64,000 nucleotides of DNA from Rugamonas rivuli (GTDB taxonomy: Bacteria; Pseudomonadota; Gammaproteobacteria; Burkholderiales; Burkholderiaceae_D), in assembly GCF_009380165.1 (NCBI RefSeq), contig NZ_WHUF01000003.1, forward strand, positions 806,001-870,000, read 5' to 3'. Each line of letters begins with the position of its first letter. Within the stretch, counting starts at the first letter, position 1. Under the pieces are notes generated by a model. That model was not told the origin of the DNA, ran no database searches, and was given only the letters and a program-made list of their open reading frames with translations. Of this stretch, positions 1 through 8,782 are shown piece by piece. The position numbers and the translations under genes are program-made.

Positions 1-211
1 CGGATTCCTTGATGGCGTCGCCGAACCAGAAGTACAGCACGGCGATGATGCAGGCCAGGCCGATATAGTTCACGATCGGGCCCCACGACACATCATTGAC
101 CCAGGCCGAAGCGCCGATCATGGTGGTCAGCAGGGACATGCCTGCGAACAGCGGCCATTTGGATGGACCAGGCACGAAGTAGTACGGTGCCGAGGCGTTA
201 TGTGAACTCAT
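1..211 (-). CDS. coxC: Cytochrome c oxidase subunit III, N-terminal part (cut by window edge)
   Basis: Only the first 70 residues lie in the window. They begin MSSHNASAPYYFVPGPSK, the usual start of betaproteobacterial subunit III, followed by two hydrophobic segments (about residues 19-38 and 47-63). Subunit III stabilises the catalytic core of aa3 oxidase in the inner membrane. The ATG at 211 is preferred over the in-frame ATG at 217 because AGGGAG lies 6 nt before it. It is the last visible gene of the leftward operon coxB-coxA-35 aa peptide-ctaG-DUF2970-coxC, and its place after ctaG matches the usual Burkholderiales order. The rest of the gene lies beyond base 1. Confidence 0.85.
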   Translation of the reverse strand, partial: MSSHNASAPYYFVPGPSKWPLFAGMSLLTTMIGASAWVNDVSWGPIVNYIGLACIIAVLYFWFGDAIKES

Positions 212-227
212 CTTCATCTCCCTAAAT

Positions 228-431
228 TTATTTTGAAACTACAACCTTAACGATAGTGATCAGCAGTCCAATAAAACAAGCCACGCCAATCAAGGCCGCG
301 ATGATGATGTGTACCGGGTTCAGCTTGGCCGAATCGGTGTCGAAATCGCTTTTGCGGCGCAGGCCGAAGAACGACCAGAACACCGCTTTCATCGAATACA
401 TGAACGACGCTTGCTTCTTATCTTCTTCCAT
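228..431 (-). CDS. DUF2970 small membrane protein
   Basis: A 67-residue protein with a soluble N-terminus (KAVFWSFFGLRRKSD about residues 15-29) and one strong membrane segment near the C-terminus (about residues 43-63). It matches the DUF2970 family, found between ctaG and coxC in betaproteobacterial cytochrome oxidase operons. No biochemical function is established; context suggests a role in oxidase assembly or stability. The ATG at 431 follows an AAGGGTGG ribosome-binding site; an in-frame GTG at 440 is possible but less well placed. The gene starts about 12 bp after the ctaG stop, so the two are probably translated from one transcript. Confidence 0.8.
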   Translation of the reverse strand: MEEDKKQASFMYSMKAVFWSFFGLRRKSDFDTDSAKLNPVHIIIAALIGVACFIGLLITIVKVVVSK

Positions 432-442
432 TGCGCCCACCC

Positions 443-1000
443 TTACTTGGATGCGGTCTTGTCCAGACCGCCCACCTCGAAGAAGGTGTACGACAGCGTG
501 ATGGTCTTCACATCCTTCGGCAGCGCCGGATCGATGAAGAACACCACCGGCATCTGCCGCGCTTCATTCGGCTTCATGGTCTGCTGCTTGAAGCAGAAGC
601 ACTCGACCTTTTTAAAATGCGGCATCGCGCTTTGCGGTGCATAACTCGGTATCGCCTGCGCGCTGACTTCGCGGTTCTGGGTGTTGACCACCTCGTACAT
701 CACCGTCGCCAGCTCGCCCGGATGCACGGTCATGCTGTGCGTCACCGGACGGAAGCGCCACGGGCCTTGCGCATTGCCGTCAAACTCGATCGTCACGCTG
801 CGCGTGGTGTCGATCTGCGTATTGGTATCGGCGCTGACCGTGCCATCCTTCTGCGTCAGCACATTGATGCCCAGCGCTTCGCAGATCTGGCGGTAGAACG
901 GGTTGAGCGCGTACGCAAACCCGAACATCAGCACCGCCACCACGATCAGCTTGCCCAGCAGCGTGCGGTTCAGCCCGCCAGTTTCCTTGTCTTCGCTCAC
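443..1000 (-). CDS. ctaG: Cytochrome c oxidase assembly protein CtaG/Cox11
   Basis: A 185-residue Cox11-family copper chaperone that delivers copper to the CuB site of subunit I. It has one N-terminal membrane segment (about residues 14-31, followed by NPFYRQICEALG) and a periplasmic immunoglobulin-like domain. The copper-binding signature is present as ECFCFKQQTM with two cysteines, at about residues 133-142. The length fits the family (180-200 aa). The start appears to be GTG at 1000, directly after the stop of the 35-residue peptide gene; no better ATG is in frame. It is the third gene downstream of coxA, the standard arrangement for an aa3 operon. Confidence 0.9.
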   Translation of the reverse strand: MSEDKETGGLNRTLLGKLIVVAVLMFGFAYALNPFYRQICEALGINVLTQKDGTVSADTNTQIDTTRSVTIEFDGNAQGPWRFRPVTHSMTVHPGELATVMYEVVNTQNREVSAQAIPSYAPQSAMPHFKKVECFCFKQQTMKPNEARQMPVVFFIDPALPKDVKTITLSYTFFEVGGLDKTASK

Positions 1001-1001
1001 G

Positions 1002-1109
1002 TCAGCTCAGCCACATCCGCTTGACGTACACGGACAGGAAAAAGAACAGGGCCAGACCGGCCAGCAGCAGGCCGGTCCTCGCGTTATTCGGCTTCTTCTG
1101 TTCGCCCAT
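1002..1109 (-). CDS. Cytochrome oxidase small assembly protein (35 aa)
   Basis: A 35-residue reading frame beginning MGEQKKPNNARTG, continuing with one hydrophobic helix (about residues 13-29) and ending VKRMWLS. Very small single-span proteins of this form are annotated as cytochrome oxidase small assembly protein between coxA and ctaG in Burkholderiales. The frame sits exactly in the gap between coxA (stop at 1112) and ctaG (start at 1000), 2 bp from coxA and 1 bp from ctaG, which supports translation from the shared transcript. Family assignment rests on position, size and the single helix; its mechanism is not known. Confidence 0.7.
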   Translation of the reverse strand: MGEQKKPNNARTGLLLAGLALFFFLSVYVKRMWLS

Positions 1110-1111
1110 GA

Positions 1112-2701
1112 TTATTTGAACTGCGGTGGCGTTTCGAAGGTGTGGAACGGCGCCGGCGACGGCACGGTCCACTCCAGGCCTTCAGCGCCATCCCATGGCT
1201 TGGCTTCGGCTTTCTTGCCGCCACGGATGGTCGGCAGGATCACGAAGAACAGGAAGAACACCTGCGACAGACCGAAACCGAAAGCACCGATGGTGGCGAT
1301 CATGTTGAAGTCGGTGAACTGCGCCGAGTAGTCGGCGTAGCGGCGCGGCATCCCCGCCAGACCCAGGAAGTGCATCGGGAAGAAGGTGATGTTGAAGGTG
1401 ATCAGCGACAGCCAGAAGTGGGTCTTGCCCATGGCTTCGTTGTACATGTGGCCGGTCCACTTCGGCGACCAGTAGTAGAAGCCGGCGAACAGCGCGAACA
1501 GCGAACCCGCCACCAGCACGTAGTGGAAGTGCGCCACCACGTAGTAGGTGTCTTGCAGCTGGATGTCGATCGGGGTCACAGCCAGGATCAGGCCGGTGAA
1601 GCCGCCGATGGTGAACACGAAGATGAAGCCGACGGCGAACAGCATCGGGGTTTCGAAGGTCATCGAACCCTTCCACATCGTGGCGATCCAGTTGAACACT
1701 TTCACGCCGGTCGGCACTGCGATCAGCATGGTGGCGTACATGAAGAACAGCTGCGACGTCACCGGCATGCCGGTGGTGAACATGTGGTGGGCCCAGACGA
1801 TGAAGGACAGGATCGCGATCGATGCGGTCGCGTAGACCATCGAAGCGTAGCCGAACAGCTGCTTGCGGGCGAAGGCCGGCAGGATCTGCGAGACGATGCC
1901 GAAGGCCGGCAGAATCATGATGTAGACCTCAGGATGGCCGAAGAACCAGAAGATGTGCTGATACATCACCGGGTCGCCGCCGCCGGCAGCGTTAAAGAAG
2001 GAGGTGCCGAAGTGGCGGTCGGTCAGCGTCATGGTGATCGCGCCGGCCAGAACCGGCATCACGGCGATCAGCAGGTAGGCGGTGATCAGCCAGGTCCAGC
2101 AGAACATCGGCATTTTCATCAGGGTCATGCCAGGCGCGCGCATGTTCAGGATGGTGACGATGATGTTGATCGAACCCATGATCGACGAGGCGCCCATCAG
2201 GTGCATGGCGAAAATCGCCATGTCCATGCCTGGGCCCATCTGGGTCGACAGGGGCGCGTACAGCGTCCAGCCGGCGGCGGTGGCGCCGCCAGGGACCAGG
2301 AACGAGGTCGCCAGCAGGATGGCCGCCGGTGGCAGCAGCCAGAACGAGAAGTTGTTCATGCGGGCGAAGGCCATGTCCGACGCGCCCACTTGCAGCGGGA
2401 TCATCCAGTTGGCGAAGCCGACGAAGGCCGGCATGATGGCGCCGAACACCATCACCAGGCCGTGCATGGTGGTCAGCTGGTTGAAGAATTCAGGCTGGAA
2501 GAACTGCAGGCCCGGCTTGAACAGCTCGGTGCGGATCATCAGTGCCAGCACGCCGCCGGACAGTAGCATGATGAACGAGAACCACAGGTACAGCGTACCG
2601 ATGTCTTTGTGATTGGTGGCGAACAACCAGCGCGACAGACCATGGGGATGGTCGTGAGCGTGATCGTGATCGTGTGCGTGATCCAAGGTGCTAGTGCTCA
2701 T
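1112..2701 (-). CDS. coxA: Cytochrome c oxidase subunit I (aa3-type)
   Basis: The 529-residue catalytic subunit of a proton-pumping aa3 oxidase, which reduces oxygen with electrons from cytochrome c in the inner membrane. Visible motifs are TTMHG (low-spin heme ligand, about residue 80), FGHPEVY near residue 255 (CuB histidine, D-channel glutamate and cross-linked tyrosine), the WAHHM histidine pair near 304, PTGVKVF with the K-channel lysine, and VAHFHYV for the heme histidines. The D-channel aspartate and asparagines (GASDMAF, RMNN) are intact. An unusual His/Asp-rich stretch occupies about residues 8-20. It lies 15 bp downstream of coxB. Confidence 0.97.
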   Translation of the reverse strand: MSTSTLDHAHDHDHAHDHPHGLSRWLFATNHKDIGTLYLWFSFIMLLSGGVLALMIRTELFKPGLQFFQPEFFNQLTTMHGLVMVFGAIMPAFVGFANWMIPLQVGASDMAFARMNNFSFWLLPPAAILLATSFLVPGGATAAGWTLYAPLSTQMGPGMDMAIFAMHLMGASSIMGSINIIVTILNMRAPGMTLMKMPMFCWTWLITAYLLIAVMPVLAGAITMTLTDRHFGTSFFNAAGGGDPVMYQHIFWFFGHPEVYIMILPAFGIVSQILPAFARKQLFGYASMVYATASIAILSFIVWAHHMFTTGMPVTSQLFFMYATMLIAVPTGVKVFNWIATMWKGSMTFETPMLFAVGFIFVFTIGGFTGLILAVTPIDIQLQDTYYVVAHFHYVLVAGSLFALFAGFYYWSPKWTGHMYNEAMGKTHFWLSLITFNITFFPMHFLGLAGMPRRYADYSAQFTDFNMIATIGAFGFGLSQVFFLFFVILPTIRGGKKAEAKPWDGAEGLEWTVPSPAPFHTFETPPQFK

Positions 2702-2716
2702 TTGTAACGCTCCTGA

Positions 2717-3943
2717 TTACTTACGTGCAGCCACAACTTCGGCTGGTTGAACGATGTTTTCGGCGGCCTTGTTCGACCAGCTGTTACGGGTGTAGGTGAT
2801 GACAGCCGCAATATCCGTATCCGACAGTTGCTTCCATGCCGGCATTTCAGCGCTGAATTTGCCGCTCTTCTTACCGTGCAGCAGAACGTTGATCTGTTCG
2901 GCTTTAGGACCGTTGACCGTTTCCGAGCCGTCCAGCGGCGCGAAGGTGCCAGGCACGCCCTTGCCGTTGGCCTGGTGGCAGACCACGCAGTTGGTGGTGT
3001 AGACTTTTTCGCCCTTGGTTTTCAGTTCGTCGATAGTCCAGGTTTTGCTTGGATCATCAGCCAGCGCGGCCATTTCTTTTTTCTTGCCGTCGACCCAGAC
3101 CTTGTACTCGGCGTCGGTAACGACCTTGACCACGATAGGCATGAAAGCGTGTTCCTTGCCGCACAGTTCGGAGCAATAGCCGCGATAGGTGCCGGTGTGC
3201 TCGGCCTTGAACCAGGCGTCGCGCACGAAGCCAGGGATCGCATCCTGCTTGACGCCGAAGGCCGGGATGGACCACGAGTGGATCACGTCGTTGGCGGTGG
3301 TGACGATGCGGATTTTCTTGTGCACTGGAACGACGACATCGTTGTCGACTTCCATCAGGTAGTTGTCGCCGCGCTTCTCGGTCGGTTCGAAGCCCGGGGC
3401 GCCCACTTGCGCGCGCGGGGTCGACAGGTTGGACAGGAAGGAAATGCCCTCGCCTTCGCCCTTCAGGTAGTCGTAGCCCCACTTCCACTGCATGCCGGTG
3501 ACTTTGATGGTGATGTCGGCGTTGGAGGTGTCTTTCATGCCGACCACGGTGCGGGTGGCGGGCAGCGCCATGCCGATGACGATCAGGAACGGCACCACGG
3601 TCCAGGCGATTTCAACCGTGGTCGATTCGTGGAAGGTGGCCGGTTTGTGGCCCAGCGACTTGCGGTGCTTGAAGATGGAGTAGAACATCACGCCGAACAC
3701 GGCGACGAAGATGACCAGGCAGACCAGCATCATCCAGGTGTGCAGGTCGTAGATTTCGGACGCGATCCGGGTCGCTGGAGGTTGCAGATTAAGCTCGCCG
3801 GCCACGGGGCCGCCGGTGCCGCCGGTTGCCGCGGCGTAGGTGCCTGCCGCAGTTGCCGCCGTGTCAGCCGCCCACGCTGGGATACTTGCCGCCGTTACCG
3901 ACAGCCCGAGCATCAACGATTGAAGTCGCTTCGCATGTTTCAT
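2717..3943 (-). CDS. coxB: Cytochrome c oxidase subunit II with fused cytochrome c domain
   Basis: Subunit II carries the CuA electron-entry centre. This 408-residue form has a signal peptide (cleavage near AWA), an extended linker, two membrane helices, a cupredoxin domain with CSELCGKEH (about residue 259) and a C-terminal cytochrome c domain with CVVCH (about residue 321). The fused heme domain makes it caa3-like. The ATG at 3943 (MKHAKRLQ) is preferred over an in-frame GTG at 3958, because GGGGAAA precedes it and the signal peptide then has a normal length. First gene of the operon, with a promoter candidate about 300 bp upstream. Confidence 0.95.
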   Translation of the reverse strand: MKHAKRLQSLMLGLSVTAASIPAWAADTAATAAGTYAAATGGTGGPVAGELNLQPPATRIASEIYDLHTWMMLVCLVIFVAVFGVMFYSIFKHRKSLGHKPATFHESTTVEIAWTVVPFLIVIGMALPATRTVVGMKDTSNADITIKVTGMQWKWGYDYLKGEGEGISFLSNLSTPRAQVGAPGFEPTEKRGDNYLMEVDNDVVVPVHKKIRIVTTANDVIHSWSIPAFGVKQDAIPGFVRDAWFKAEHTGTYRGYCSELCGKEHAFMPIVVKVVTDAEYKVWVDGKKKEMAALADDPSKTWTIDELKTKGEKVYTTNCVVCHQANGKGVPGTFAPLDGSETVNGPKAEQINVLLHGKKSGKFSAEMPAWKQLSDTDIAAVITYTRNSWSNKAAENIVQPAEVVAARK

Positions 3944-4338
3944 GTTTTCCCCAACCACCCAAGAAATTAAAATATTTTTTTAACGACTCCGGATTTCGGT
4001 GAACTGAACCGGCGCCGCTCCTTAAACAACTTCAGGCCCCATGCCAGTCTCGTCCGAAAAAAATCTTCTGACGCGACCCCGGCGGGACCTTGAGGCTTTC
4101 CGCTTCATCCCCAGATACTGCCCAGGGACAACGCAAAAGCCTGATTCTGCTTAATTCAAATGCTCGTTCGTGCTCGTTTTTGCCTGCTCATCGCTCCCGT
4201 CGCTGGTTTATAGCTGGCGACGTGACATGCTGGCAAAATTAGTCAATGATTATATATAACAACAACGCCCCGCTCAAGAAATAATCCAAATCGCAACTAT
4301 GGCGTAGCCCGTGGCACCACAGTGTGCCCGCAAACCCG
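3944..4338. other. Intergenic region upstream of coxB; long leader, no gene seen
   Basis: This 395-bp gap separates the coxB start from the 3' end of the methyltransferase gene, both on the minus strand. I see no tRNA, convincing ORF or clear terminator. It contains a strong sigma-70-like promoter on the minus strand at 4249-4277. That implies an untranslated leader of about 300 nt before coxB. An AT-rich stretch (about 3962-3980) lies just upstream of the coxB ribosome-binding site. Confidence 0.6.
4249..4277 (-). promoter_or_regulatory. Sigma-70-like promoter for the coxBA operon
   Basis: On the minus strand the sequence reads TTGAGC, 17 nt, TATAAT, close to the ideal spacing and -10 consensus. 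It points toward coxB, and no other gene start lies between. Transcription would begin near 4242, leaving a leader of about 300 nt. Confidence 0.6.
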
Positions 4339-5265
4339 CTACTGGCGCGGCTTTCGTGGTAAATCAAATCGGATGATGGCCTCGCCTTTCGACGTCATTT
4401 TGGGCGCCGGACGGAAGGCATGGCCGTAAATCACCTCGAAAGTCAGGCCCAGCTTGCCGTCCGGACGACGGCCTTTTTCCAGCGTGGCCAGCATGCGCTG
4501 CCAGGCCTGTTTCCCCATCAAACCCCGGCTCAGCGTGCCCAGCGGATTGCCGCCCAGCGCGCGCACATCGGCCAGCAGCGCCTGCGGCGTGTCGTAGGTG
4601 ACGGTGATGACTTCCATGTCCAGCACCGGCGTCGAAAAGCCCGCCTCCACCAGCTGGTCGCCGAAATCGTGCATGTCGACGAAAGGCAGCGCGTGCTGGG
4701 CCAGGTCGGCCTCGGCGAAGGCGGCGCGCAGTTCGCGCAAGGTGTCCGGGCCGAAGCAGGAAAACATCAGCAGGCTGTTCACGCGCAGCACGCGGCGCCA
4801 CTCGGCGAATACGCGGTCCGGCTGCGGATGCCAGTGCAACGCCAGGTTGGACCAGACCAGATCCAAGGAGTTCGGTCCCAGCGGCAGTTCGGCAAAATCG
4901 CCGCACAGCAGGTCGACGCCGGTCTTGGCCGGCAGCAGCTTGCTCAGCAGCTGGTTCAGCGACGAGGTCTTCGCCGCCGGCCCTTGCGCGGCGCGCAGCA
5001 TGGCGGGGGCCGCGTCGAGGCCGAGGATGTGCGCGGCGGGATAAGATTTCTGCAACAGTGGCAGATCGGCACCGGCGCCGCAGCCGGCGTCCAGCACGCG
5101 CTGGGGCGCCAGCTTGACCAGTTCCAGCCGTTCGAACATGCGCGAGGCGACCTCGCGGCGCAGAAAATCGGACGGCGCAACGCGCTCGGGACGGGCAAAC
5201 AGCGCGCGCACGCGCTCCTGGTCGATCGGGGCGCTTAACTTCGGGGGATTTGCGGGGACTTGCAT
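4339..5265 (-). CDS. Class I SAM methyltransferase, BioC-like
   Basis: A 308-residue methyltransferase with the Rossmann SAM-binding motif LDAGCGAGADLP (about residues 61-72), the acidic motif II (LGLDAAPAML), and a post-motif stretch with DLVWSNLALHWHPQPD typical of BioC. BioC methylates malonyl-ACP to prime biotin synthesis. The N-terminus (PIDQERVRALFARPER) and overall length fit the family, somewhat longer than E. coli BioC. No other bio gene is visible here, so the specific substrate is inferred. It is divergent from comF with about 70 bp between starts, a neighbourhood common in Burkholderiales. Confidence 0.75.
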   Translation of the reverse strand: MQVPANPPKLSAPIDQERVRALFARPERVAPSDFLRREVASRMFERLELVKLAPQRVLDAGCGAGADLPLLQKSYPAAHILGLDAAPAMLRAAQGPAAKTSSLNQLLSKLLPAKTGVDLLCGDFAELPLGPNSLDLVWSNLALHWHPQPDRVFAEWRRVLRVNSLLMFSCFGPDTLRELRAAFAEADLAQHALPFVDMHDFGDQLVEAGFSTPVLDMEVITVTYDTPQALLADVRALGGNPLGTLSRGLMGKQAWQRMLATLEKGRRPDGKLGLTFEVIYGHAFRPAPKMTSKGEAIIRFDLPRKPRQ

Positions 5266-5336
5266 GATGTCGTTCGGTGTAATGCGATAATGTCGGCAGT
5301 GTACATGGTTGAACGCAAACGCGTCCTGGAGCGTTG

Positions 5337-6104
5337 ATGCTGGCTACTCCGAGTATCGGCATGCACGGCACGCCGGCCGCCCTGCTGCGGCGCGGCGGCG
5401 GGGCCTTGCTGCGCCGCCTGTTGCCGGCCTCGTGCGCGCTGTGCGCGGCCGCCGGCGGCGAGTTGCTGTGCCCCGATTGCGCCGCACAATTCTTCGGCAG
5501 CGCCGCCGCCGTGGTCCGCTGCCCGCGCTGCGCCAACCCGCTGCCCGGCATGCCGTCGGGCCAGCTGTGCGGCGCCTGCCGCGCCGAAGCGCCGGCCTTC
5601 GACGTCACGCTGGTCGCCGCCGACTACGCCATGCCGCTGGACCAGCTGGTATTGCAGCTGAAATTCGGCCACCGTCTCGCGCTGGCAACACTGTTTGCCC
5701 GCCTGCTGCGCGACGCCGTACTGCAGCAGCCCGGTTTCACGCTGCCCGCCCTGCTCTGTCCGGTGCCGCTGGGACGCCGCCGGCTGGCCGAACGCGGCTA
5801 CAATCAAGCCCTGGAGATCGCGCGGCCGCTGGCGCGCAGCCTGGGCGTGGCGCTGCATCCGCGTCTGGTGTGCCGCGTGCACGAGACCGCGGCACAGAGC
5901 AGCGTCGCCCCCGAGCAGCGGCGCCACAACATCGCCGGCGCCTTCGCCATTCCGGACGCCGCGCTGGTGCAGGGCCGCCACATCGGCGTCGTCGACGACG
6001 TCATGACCAGCGGCCGCACGCTGGACGAACTGGCGGCAACGCTGAAGCGCCACGGCGCCGCGCGCGTGAGCAACCTGGTGTTTGCCCGCACGCCGCCGCA
6101 TTGA
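5337..6104 (+). CDS. comF: ComF-family phosphoribosyltransferase-like protein
   Basis: A 255-residue protein with an N-terminal zinc-ribbon region (CALC, CPDC, CPRC and CGAC pairs, about residues 31-83) and a C-terminal type I phosphoribosyltransferase fold carrying the PRPP-binding loop VVDDVMTSGRT (about residues 220-230). ComF proteins act in DNA uptake for natural transformation, and related GntX proteins in DNA utilisation; the catalytic role is unclear. The ATG at 5337 is preferred over the TTG directly before it because GGAG lies at a suitable distance. It is followed by trmL after about 20 bp on the same strand. Confidence 0.85.
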   Translation: MLATPSIGMHGTPAALLRRGGGALLRRLLPASCALCAAAGGELLCPDCAAQFFGSAAAVVRCPRCANPLPGMPSGQLCGACRAEAPAFDVTLVAADYAMPLDQLVLQLKFGHRLALATLFARLLRDAVLQQPGFTLPALLCPVPLGRRRLAERGYNQALEIARPLARSLGVALHPRLVCRVHETAAQSSVAPEQRRHNIAGAFAIPDAALVQGRHIGVVDDVMTSGRTLDELAATLKRHGAARVSNLVFARTPPH

Positions 6105-6125
6105 ATTTGATAGAGGAGAACCACT

Positions 6126-6596
6126 TTGTTTCACGTCGTACTAGTCCAACCCGAAATTCCCCCGAACACCGGCAACGTGATCCGGCTGTGCGCCAACACC
6201 GGCGCGCAACTGCACCTGATCGAGCCGCTGGGCTTCCCGCTGGAAGACTCCAAGCTCAAGCGCGCCGGCCTGGACTACCACGAATACGCGCAGATGAAAG
6301 TGCACAAGGATTGGCAAGCCTTCCTGGCCGAGGTGCAGCCGGACCCGGCCCGCATGTACGCGATGACCACGCACGGCTCGTCGCCGTTTGCCGACGCCGC
6401 CTTCAAGCCGGGCGACGTGTTTGTCTTCGGTTCCGAGACGCGCGGCCTCGATCCCGCCTTCCGCGAAACCTTCCCGCCGGCCCAGCGCATCCGCCTGCCG
6501 ATGCGTCCCGACAACCGCAGCCTGAACCTGTCGAACACCGTCGCCGTGGTGGTGTTCGAAGCCTGGCGCCAGAACGGCTACGCCGGCGGGGCATAA
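6126..6596 (+). CDS. trmL: tRNA (cytidine(34)-2'-O)-methyltransferase
   Basis: A 156-residue SPOUT-class RNA methyltransferase of the TrmL/YibK type, which 2'-O-methylates the wobble nucleotide of tRNA-Leu isoacceptors. It begins FHVVLVQPEIPPNTGNV, the family hallmark, and has the knot motifs FVFGSETRGL (about residues 98-107) and LPMRPDNRSLNLSNTV near the C-terminus. Length matches E. coli TrmL. The start codon is TTG at 6126, supported by GAGGAGAA 6-7 nt upstream and by the lack of an in-frame ATG before the conserved N-terminus. Confidence 0.95.
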   Translation: MFHVVLVQPEIPPNTGNVIRLCANTGAQLHLIEPLGFPLEDSKLKRAGLDYHEYAQMKVHKDWQAFLAEVQPDPARMYAMTTHGSSPFADAAFKPGDVFVFGSETRGLDPAFRETFPPAQRIRLPMRPDNRSLNLSNTVAVVVFEAWRQNGYAGGA

Positions 6597-6600
6597 GGCC

Positions 6601-7341
6601 ATGACCCTGCGTTCCGCCCTGCCGTGCCTGATGCTCTTGCTGGGCAGCGCGCAGGCGGCGGAACCGGTGAAGCTGTACACGGAAGACTACCCGCCGTTCA
6701 GCTGGGTGGACAAAGGCAGCGGCAAGGTGGTCGGACTGTCGGCGGAAATCGTCGCCGACCTGATGCAGCGCGCCGGCGTGCCGACCACGCAACCCATCGT
6801 CGCGCCGTGGGCGCGGGCGATGGTGCTGACCATGACCACGCCCAATTCCTGCCTGTACACCACGGCCCGCGTGCCGGAGCGCGAGGACAGCTACCAGTGG
6901 GTCGGCCCGATCGGCCACAATGAGTGGGTGCTGTTCGCGCTGCGCGAAGACCACATCCGGCTCGACAGCCTCGATGAAGCCGCCAACTACCAGATCGGCA
7001 CTTTCATCGGCGACGCCTCCGTCACCTTCCTGCGCGAACACAAGCTGCGCGTGGAGACCGTGCCCAACGACAGATTGAATCCGCCCAAGCTGCAAAAGCG
7101 CCGCATCAAGCTGTGGTCGGTGGGGCGGATGTCGGGCATGTTCCTGCAGCGGGAGCTGGGCATAGACGACTTCGAGCCGGTGCTGGCCTTCGCCCGCGCC
7201 GACATGTACCTGGCCTGCCACAAGAACATGGCCAAGGCCGAAGTGGCGCGGCTGAACGACATCCTGCAAACCATGTACCGCGACGGCACCATCCGCCGCA
7301 TCTACACGCAGTACGGCTACGAGAAGGAAATGCCGCGCTGA
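6601..7341 (+). CDS. Periplasmic substrate-binding-like protein (SBP family 3)
   Basis: A 246-residue protein with a signal peptide (cleavage near AQAA, about residue 20) and the family 3 solute-binding fold: LYTEDYPPFSWVDKGSGKVVGLSAEI at the start of domain 1, and a C-terminal KAEVARLNDILQTMYRDGTIRRIYTQYG that fits the closing helix. No permease or ATPase gene is adjacent, so it is probably not part of a local ABC importer. Stand-alone proteins of this type are common in Oxalobacteraceae and their ligands are unknown. The start lies 5 bp after the trmL stop, so the two may be cotranscribed. Confidence 0.75.
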   Translation: MTLRSALPCLMLLLGSAQAAEPVKLYTEDYPPFSWVDKGSGKVVGLSAEIVADLMQRAGVPTTQPIVAPWARAMVLTMTTPNSCLYTTARVPEREDSYQWVGPIGHNEWVLFALREDHIRLDSLDEAANYQIGTFIGDASVTFLREHKLRVETVPNDRLNPPKLQKRRIKLWSVGRMSGMFLQRELGIDDFEPVLAFARADMYLACHKNMAKAEVARLNDILQTMYRDGTIRRIYTQYGYEKEMPR

Positions 7342-7420
7342 CGCAGTGTGACAATGCGTGTACTTTCCGTCAACACAAGCTGCTATTCTGGCCGTCCTTC
7401 AACGATGCCATTGAATACAC

Positions 7421-8257
7421 ATGAGAATTTCGCGTCTGCTGCTTAGTCTGGTATTTGTCGTCGCCTTCAGTGGCTGCTCCACCCTCAACGTCAGCTCCAG
7501 GCAATTCATACCGAAAGATGCCGGCAAGCTGGCGCTGCTGAAGAAATCGGCGCCCGACTATCAGGTCGACAATATCGAATTCAAGCATCCAGATGGCGCC
7601 ATCAGTCGCGGCGTGTATATCCACAAACCGGATGCGCAATTTACCGTGCTGTACTTCATGGGTTCCGGCATACGGCTCGACGTCGCCGGCGGCTACTTCG
7701 CCAAGCCATTTACCGAACTGAACGCCAATATCATCAGCTACGACTACCACGACTTCGGCCGCAGCGACGCGCCGGAATCGGCGTTCGGCCTGGCGGAATT
7801 GGAGAAGGAGACGCTGGCCCTGTACGACCATGCGCGCGCCACCACCAAGGGTCGGCTGGTGGTTCACGGCCATTCATTCGGCAGCTTCGTTGCCGCCGGA
7901 CTGGCCGGCAAGCGTCCGCTGGATGCGCTGGTACTGGAAGGCACGGGCACCAGCGCACGGGACTATGTCGAGAATCAGGTGCCCTGGTTCGCCAAGCCCT
8001 TCGTCCAGATCAATATCGACCCGGAGCTGTCCTCCACCGACAACCGCACTGCACTGCGGGCGTTCCAGGGGCCGCTGTTAATCATGAACGGCGTCAACGA
8101 CGTGCAGACGCCGCTGGCAAACTCGCGTGAACTGTTCGACAGCCTGAACATCCCGCACAAACGCTTTGAAGCGATCCGCGAAGCCGGGCATATGAACGCG
8201 ATGACCAAACCGGAGGCATTGAGCGCCTATCGTGATTTCATTGGCGTCGTTCAGTAA
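7421..8257 (+). CDS. Alpha/beta-hydrolase lipoprotein
   Basis: A 278-residue predicted lipoprotein: the N-terminal hydrophobic segment ends in the lipobox FSGC (cysteine about residue 19). The mature part is an alpha/beta hydrolase with the nucleophile elbow GHSFGS (about residues 148-153), an oxyanion region near YFMGSG, an acid residue candidate in GVNDVQTP and a catalytic histidine in AGHMN near residue 262. It probably acts as an esterase or thioesterase at the cell envelope; the substrate cannot be told. No clear ribosome-binding site precedes the ATG. Confidence 0.75.
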   Translation: MRISRLLLSLVFVVAFSGCSTLNVSSRQFIPKDAGKLALLKKSAPDYQVDNIEFKHPDGAISRGVYIHKPDAQFTVLYFMGSGIRLDVAGGYFAKPFTELNANIISYDYHDFGRSDAPESAFGLAELEKETLALYDHARATTKGRLVVHGHSFGSFVAAGLAGKRPLDALVLEGTGTSARDYVENQVPWFAKPFVQINIDPELSSTDNRTALRAFQGPLLIMNGVNDVQTPLANSRELFDSLNIPHKRFEAIREAGHMNAMTKPEALSAYRDFIGVVQ

Positions 8258-8300
8258 ATACGGACGTGAGGGGCCGGCAGCCAAACGCGATGCTTGCTGC

Positions 8301-8651
8301 TCATGCCCCGCGCGCGAGGGCCGTGATCAGCAAGAGAATGGACGCAAGTATGAAGACTATGTTTGCCGCCCTGTCCTTTTTTTCCTCGATCTTGACGCAG
8401 ATTATTCCGCAGACTATGCCAATGGCTGCGATCCCTATCAGGAAGTTAATCATGTCCTGATCTACCGACTCTTCGCTCAAGTAAAGCACCAGGCTCGCCA
8501 GTACGCAGAACAGCGTGCTGACAGGCGTGAAGTTAAGCTTGCTTTTGCCGGCCCGAGCGGACTGAGATTGAACTGCCTGAACACCGCCGCAATGCGAACA
8601 GGTGGGGGCAGCGTCCGGTATCGGTTTTCCGCAGTATCGACAAAAGGCCAT
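8301..8651 (-). CDS. Small zinc-ribbon membrane protein
   Basis: A 116-residue protein beginning with a double-CxxC zinc ribbon (CRYCGKPIPDAAPTCSHCGG, about residues 4-23), then a short Ser/Lys linker and three hydrophobic segments (about residues 44-57, 66-84 and 95-112). This zinc_ribbon_2-plus-helices layout is common among uncharacterised bacterial membrane proteins. It is divergent from the orphan gene at 8783, across an AT-richer 130-bp spacer. No function can be assigned. Confidence 0.6.
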   Translation of the reverse strand: MAFCRYCGKPIPDAAPTCSHCGGVQAVQSQSARAGKSKLNFTPVSTLFCVLASLVLYLSEESVDQDMINFLIGIAAIGIVCGIICVKIEEKKDRAANIVFILASILLLITALARGA

Positions 8652-8782
8652 TCAACTCTCCGCATTTCCAAAAGGAAGCATCTTAACGAAGCGAATGAAT
8701 TGAAATCTCTCGAACACTCACAATGCTCATCATTTAAGCGTTCAAAATCCTTATATTTTCGCCAGGTTAGGAGTATTCAGCA

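Noticed and set aside
3960..4338. tRNA or small RNA gene in the coxB upstream gap
   Set aside because: No cloverleaf, conserved T-loop or terminator-ended small RNA pattern could be found by eye.
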